Shown: piece by piece, positions 60,202 through 64,000 of the stretch
Numbering within the stretch: position 1 is the first letter of the stretch
How the letters are laid out: each line of letters opens with the position of its first letter
NCBI GenBank assembly: GCA_036346225.1
Contig: JARFIW010001344.1
Coordinates: forward strand, 875,001-939,000
Origin: Platerodrilus igneus
Taxonomy: Eukaryota; Arthropoda; Insecta; Coleoptera; Lycidae
Reading direction: 5' to 3'
DNA: 64,000 nucleotides
Made by a program: the position numbers and the translations under genes
The notes under the pieces: generated by a model
The model's input: the letters and a program-made list of their open reading frames with translations, nothing else
What the model was told of the DNA's origin: nothing
The model's database searches: none

Positions 60202-60204
<3 letters not shown>
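59790..60204. other. region upstream of the exon-like ORF
   Basis: No gene. Moderately GC-rich compared with neighbours (59,930-60,060), with several CG dinucleotides. If 59,647-59,782 is a first exon this would be its promoter and 5' UTR. No TATA box is evident on the minus strand. Confidence 0.3.

Positions 60205-60236
<32 letters not shown>
60205..60236. repeat. (TA)n microsatellite
   Basis: TA run on the left border of the inverted solo LTR. Confidence 0.97.
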
Positions 60237-60238
<2 letters not shown>

Positions 60239-62220
60239 CTGTGATAAGGGGTTTGTTTAAGGGTGTACTTTATAGTAAAAGTCGTTTAGAAATGAGAGAT
60301 CATCATAGGCAGCAGAAAACTGCATTTATTTAGTGAAGAACTGAGAAATGGAAATAGTTTGTAAATAGTAAGCAGTCAACACACTGCATATAAAGTATAA
60401 ATAGTTTTAAGCGACGCAAATACACACAGGAAGACGCATAGTTAGCGTAGAAACCAGGAACACATGCATTAGGTAAATAGTAAATATTTAATACCCTGTA
60501 GATAAAATTTTAGTTAATTTAGGTAAGGCAAGTGATGATATTTTTCAGTGGAAGCACGCGTATTTTATATGTAAACATAATAAAGTGTAATTAAACACGC
60601 ATTAAAAAGACTTCCAAACAATTAGGTTAATACTGAGATAAGAAATAGAGCTTTAGGAAGCATAATGTAAATGCGTGCAAGTAGTTAAGAACTTTGATAA
60701 AGAAAGGTGATTAAAAATTGCGTAAATAACATGCATATATGAAAATTAAAAGTCGAATTGCATCAGTTGTTTATGGATAAGCAATTTGATTCATCAAAAC
60801 ACGGCATGTTTGATAATGAAGACAGCTGCGACCAGGTCACAATTATTGGAAAGCATAGAAAATTACATCAGAAACTACTTTAAATGTAATTATTTAATTG
60901 GTTAAAATGAGCGACGAGTTTGTAGACCATACCCACTGACGGAGTAGGGGAGAAAAGATATATTAGCAGGTACAGTGATAACGAAGTCAGTTTTCAACTC
61001 AACATTACCCCGAGATGCGCCACTGAGAAATAAAGTGATACGTAATAATAATTCAAAGTGAAAAATTGTATAAGTGCTAAAATGAAAATTACGATTGCCG
61101 ATTAAACGTAAGTAGATTTTGAGGAATTTTATTTTAAACTAAAACAATAATAATAGAGCTTTCGAGTCCGTGGCGAATAAATGTAATTTCGATTCAGGGG
61201 ACAATGATAATAAGAATTGTACTCTGAGTTTGTGGAGGATAATAATACAATATTCTGAGAAGAGATGGTATTCTAAGTTTGGGGAAATTGATAAGAACTG
61301 ACAAGTCTGAATGAGATGACAATAAATTGGGGTGCATAAGTATAAGTTAATAATGGTAGTCCAGAGGGTGATGGCAATAATTTAAATGCAATGGTTCAAG
61401 CGTGTGGATAGACAATATTTCGAATGGGCATGTAATAATCCTGAATTGGGGGAAAATAATTGTTATTCAAATGGATGGCTTAATGCATGGGAAATATTAG
61501 CGGATGCGTCAATTGCAAGAAGAAAATAGACCAGGTTAGATTTTTAGTTGTAAGAAATTTTTTTTCTATAATTTTTATTTGAATATTGAATTTGCTTAAT
61601 ATAAATTAATGTGACGAAGTTCACCAAAACAAAGGATTTGAATACGTATAAAGTGCGTGATGCGAAAAGAGGTTTAGAACGTTCTACACTTCGTTTATAA
61701 AGATAATAGATTTGGGTTTTGAGTAAAAAGTGTATGATTTTTAATAAATGAGATTCACAACATTAATTAATTCAAAAGTGTATTTTAAATAATTTACAAA
61801 AACTGTACATAATATTTGTTTCATTATATAGAATCGAATTAACTGAATTTTATAATTCCAAATAAATGCTAGTCGATGTCATAAGATAAAGTTAATGGGA
61901 GTGATTTGATAATTTAAACAGTTTAAGGAGGAGCTACAAGTTGAATACAAAATTGATAAAAATAAGGCGGTAACATGTCAAATTTTGTTATTGGTAGACA
62001 AGGTTGGTTCAAGATAAAATCCAGTTAAGTTTCTGGAGGGAATTTATAGCAATATTAATAAGACAGCCCAACGTCGTAGAACGATAATTACAGTTCTTGT
62101 TTATACATAGCAATATAAATATGGTTGCCCAAACGATGGGGCGCGAATAATTTAGGGAGCATAGCAATAATAATATAACAGCCCAACGTAGGGGCTCGAT
62201 AATTCCAGTAATTCATAGCA
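60237..62220 (+). mobile_element. probable solo LTR in plus orientation
   Basis: 1.98 kb from TGCTGTGATAAGGGGTTTG after (TA)n to TTCATAGCA followed by ATATAT. The start shares TGATAAGGGGTT with the minus-strand start of the unit at 25,460-27,435, which is practically the same length. TGCTGTG and CATAGCA are near-inverted ends. Three PBS-like modules occupy the right end. Degenerate repeats with GATAATAA and GAGTTTGTGG phrases occur at 61,150-61,510. This is the only unit of its kind in plus orientation. Confidence 0.55.
62063..62220 (+). repeat. three PBS-like modules, plus orientation
   Basis: Modules at 62,063, 62,123 and 62,177 have cores ACAGCCCAACGTCGTAGAACG, GTTGCCCAAACGATGGGGCG and ACAGCCCAACGTAGGGGCTC. 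Each is followed by ATAATT and then a version of CATAGCAATA. The third matches the canonical tRNA-Lys PBS CCCAACGTGGGGC except for one base. Confidence 0.7.
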
Positions 62221-63060
62221 ATATATCATAAAGTATAGGGCCTAGAGCTTTGCGAAAAAAAATTTATTAAGTAAAGTGGCCAAGAGAAATTGCTGGAAAT
62301 TATTTTTAAGTTTCAATTTCTACCGCAAGGGGAAGTATTTACTAAGGTCAACAACAGAATTCAATTTTTCACCCAAAATTTAAGCACAAGTTATTATGCC
62401 CAAAACGCGAATAGGCAGTTATCTTTATTATTCACAACTTTTATTTGAAACTTTTTTCTGTACATCGCACAAGGACAGCTGCAGGACCTGGTGAATTGGT
62501 TTACATGTAAATAGGGTTATCTCACAATGCCCATGTTGGAATTTAATAATCTTTGAATCGTTTGAAAGAGAATTTCTCAGGCATCAAGAAAAACGACTAA
62601 ATTAATTTTTCGCACGTTTTTTAAATATGTTAGAGGGCGCTTTTTCCAATCATGCCAGTTTTTATTCATTTACTTAAAAAAATTAAATGGAAAGACATAT
62701 TTATCAAAGGGGAATTGAATGAAGGGTAAAAAACAAAGATTTTAGTGAAAATCGCACCCCGATATCTTTAATGGTTCGTAAGTTATTGCAAAAAGTATGT
62801 GCAGTTTAGAGATCTATCCCAGTACTAATTAGAATTTTTCTGAATTTTCGGATCAAATATTTGAAATTATTTAGTCATAAATATTTTTATAGCAGATGTT
62901 CAAAAGTGCCTTTCATTTAGTTACGATGTTTATAAACATTAATAATATGTCGCTAATAGATCCCTTTAAAATGCATCAAGTAGGCGATGAAAACAGAAAC
63001 ATCCATATCTGTCAACAGGTATAACTCTGTCATACTAGTTATTGTTATAGTAGTTAAATC
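62221..63060. other. unassigned DNA upstream of transposase fragment
   Basis: No coding evidence. It may include the 5' region of the transposon whose helix-turn-helix fragment begins at 63,108. Confidence 0.35.
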
Positions 63061-63107
63061 GTGTATGCTCTGTGTGTAAGTTTGTTTGTTAATTTTGAAC
63101 TACAGAA

Positions 63108-63290
63108 ATGTCTTTCTCTAATGCTGAAGCTTATGACATGCTTAGAATTTACTTTTAAAATTTTGAAAACGCGGCTATTGCTGAGCGTGAATATGCAATG
63201 GCATATCCTGAAAGAAAACATTATACGAAAATGGTATTTACACGATTGGCAAAACGTTTAAGAGAAACAGGGCGTGTGCATCCAATTAAA
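63108..63290 (+). pseudogene. helix-turn-helix (DUF4817-like) transposon fragment
   Basis: One frame from ATG 63,108 encodes FSNAEAYDMLRIYF, a stop (TAA at about 63,156), then NAAIAEREYAMAYPERKHYT and LAKRLRETGRVHP. The pattern (Asp-Met-Leu, tyrosine, then AYPERKH and RLRETGRVHP) matches the N-terminal helix-turn-helix found in many insect transposon proteins. The family catalytic domain does not follow. Confidence 0.55.
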
Positions 63291-63299
63291 ATGCCCACA

Positions 63300-64000
63300 A
63301 TAAAACGTATAATTACAAATGAAAACAGCCTTGACTGTTGCCTAAAACAGTACAAATATTTGACGCATTGGTACAATGGTACTGCAAAAAAATGCTTTTT
63401 GGTGTGTCAATGCAGTAGTGTGAACCCAACAACCACAGACGACTTTTACTTCTGTTTGACAAACTTGAAGGATTATTCAAAAAGATCTAAAATTTCAGTA
63501 AAATATGACAATGTATCGTCAGTGTCAATGCCTCTACTTCATCCTGCATTCCGGTACCGAAACAATCTTTAAGTTTGTCCAGTTAATCTAGAAGAAGATG
63601 GAGAACCCAGCCCTTCTAGTAGAGAGGTATTTCAAGATCCAACTAATAATGAACCATATTTTGTTAGTCAATCGGAACTAAATGACCTGTCAGAGATTTA
63701 TACTACCAAAGAAAAATCCGAAATATTAGGAACGAGATTGAAGCGCTATAGTTCGTTAACTTACTTTTATTCGAAAAAGAATAATTTAGTTTTCTGTAAC
63801 ACTGTTAATGGTTTGATACTGGCACTGGGCCACCACTATTCGTCAGAACAGTGAAGACTCCACTGACGGATCAAAATTAAGGTTTAAGACGGTTTTACCC
63901 CATAACGGCAACATATACTTGTCTCGGTCGGTATTGTATGGGGTTTACTTATAAGAAACTTACGATATTTTAAAACTCATTCTGGTAAACATGAAATACA
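63300..64000 (+). pseudogene. decayed arthropod TE-associated protein, family unnamed
   Basis: After 63,310 the frame encodes a Cys-containing DDFYFCLTN block (63,435-63,470). It then shifts and continues with QSELNDLSEIY (about 63,668-63,700), LGTRLKR, and NLVFCNTVNGLILALGHHYS (63,785-63,845). A TGA replaces the Trp codon expected next. A further shift leads to a GSKLRFKTVLPHNGNIY block (about 63,865-63,915). I recognise this order from widespread uncharacterised proteins repeated many times in arthropod and cnidarian genomes, which are presumably transposon-borne. I do not know a function. It runs off the window. Confidence 0.5.

Overview
The window is AT-rich eukaryotic DNA with no operons, ribosome-binding sites or intact host genes. 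Long (TA)n microsatellites, a TTAA-flanked piggyBac relic, Penelope-like elements with a GIY-YIG endonuclease, a gypsy/17.6-type LTR with a TGGCGCAGTCG primer site and an intron-bearing transposon pseudogene all point to an arthropod, most likely an insect. I cannot name the species. Nearly everything recognisable is mobile DNA, and every coding remnant carries stops or frameshifts.

Region 1 (1-29,890) is dominated by one kind of LTR retroelement, written on the minus strand. Three internal regions (about 860-3,895, 7,411-10,440 and 20,243-23,220) carry a gag, an aspartic protease and only the first part of a reverse transcriptase. The rest of RT, RNase H and integrase are missing at the same junction in all three, so these look like copies of an internally deleted, non-autonomous lineage. 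Their LTRs are long (1.7-2.2 kb) and end in (TA)n tracts. Three more (TA)n-bounded segments (12,689-15,227; 25,460-27,435; 27,443-29,890) look like solo LTRs of related families, chained head-to-tail in the same orientation. The most unusual feature is at the LTR end that faces the primer-binding site: it carries one to about five tandem modules that each resemble the 3' end of tRNA-Lys, i.e. reiterated primer-binding-site (PBS) modules. The same architecture recurs at 46,867-49,148 and, inverted, at 60,237-62,220.

Region 2 (29,900-41,400) holds DNA-transposon relics: a hAT-like C-terminal fragment (about 32,330-32,870), a pogo/Tigger-like DDE transposase pseudogene (34,700-36,290, minus) and a complete-length but dead piggyBac element (36,761-39,467) with ITRs, TTAA flanks and a small intron.

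Region 3 (41,400-45,800) is a GC-rich 7-bp minisatellite abutting a full LTR (41,969-42,568), a leader, and decayed gag and protease of a gypsy/17.6-like element on the plus strand.

Region 4 (46,200-56,150) mixes three Penelope-like fragments, roughly 400-bp repeat units containing a 72-73 nt tRNA-like cloverleaf, a large inverted repeat, a solo LTR, a GC-rich CGGGCC island and GT/TA microsatellites.

Region 5 (56,150-64,000) is mostly unannotatable. It contains a short exon-like minus-strand ORF ending at a splice donor (59,647-59,782), the inverted solo LTR, a helix-turn-helix transposase fragment (63,108-63,290) and a decayed unnamed TE-associated protein running off the window end.
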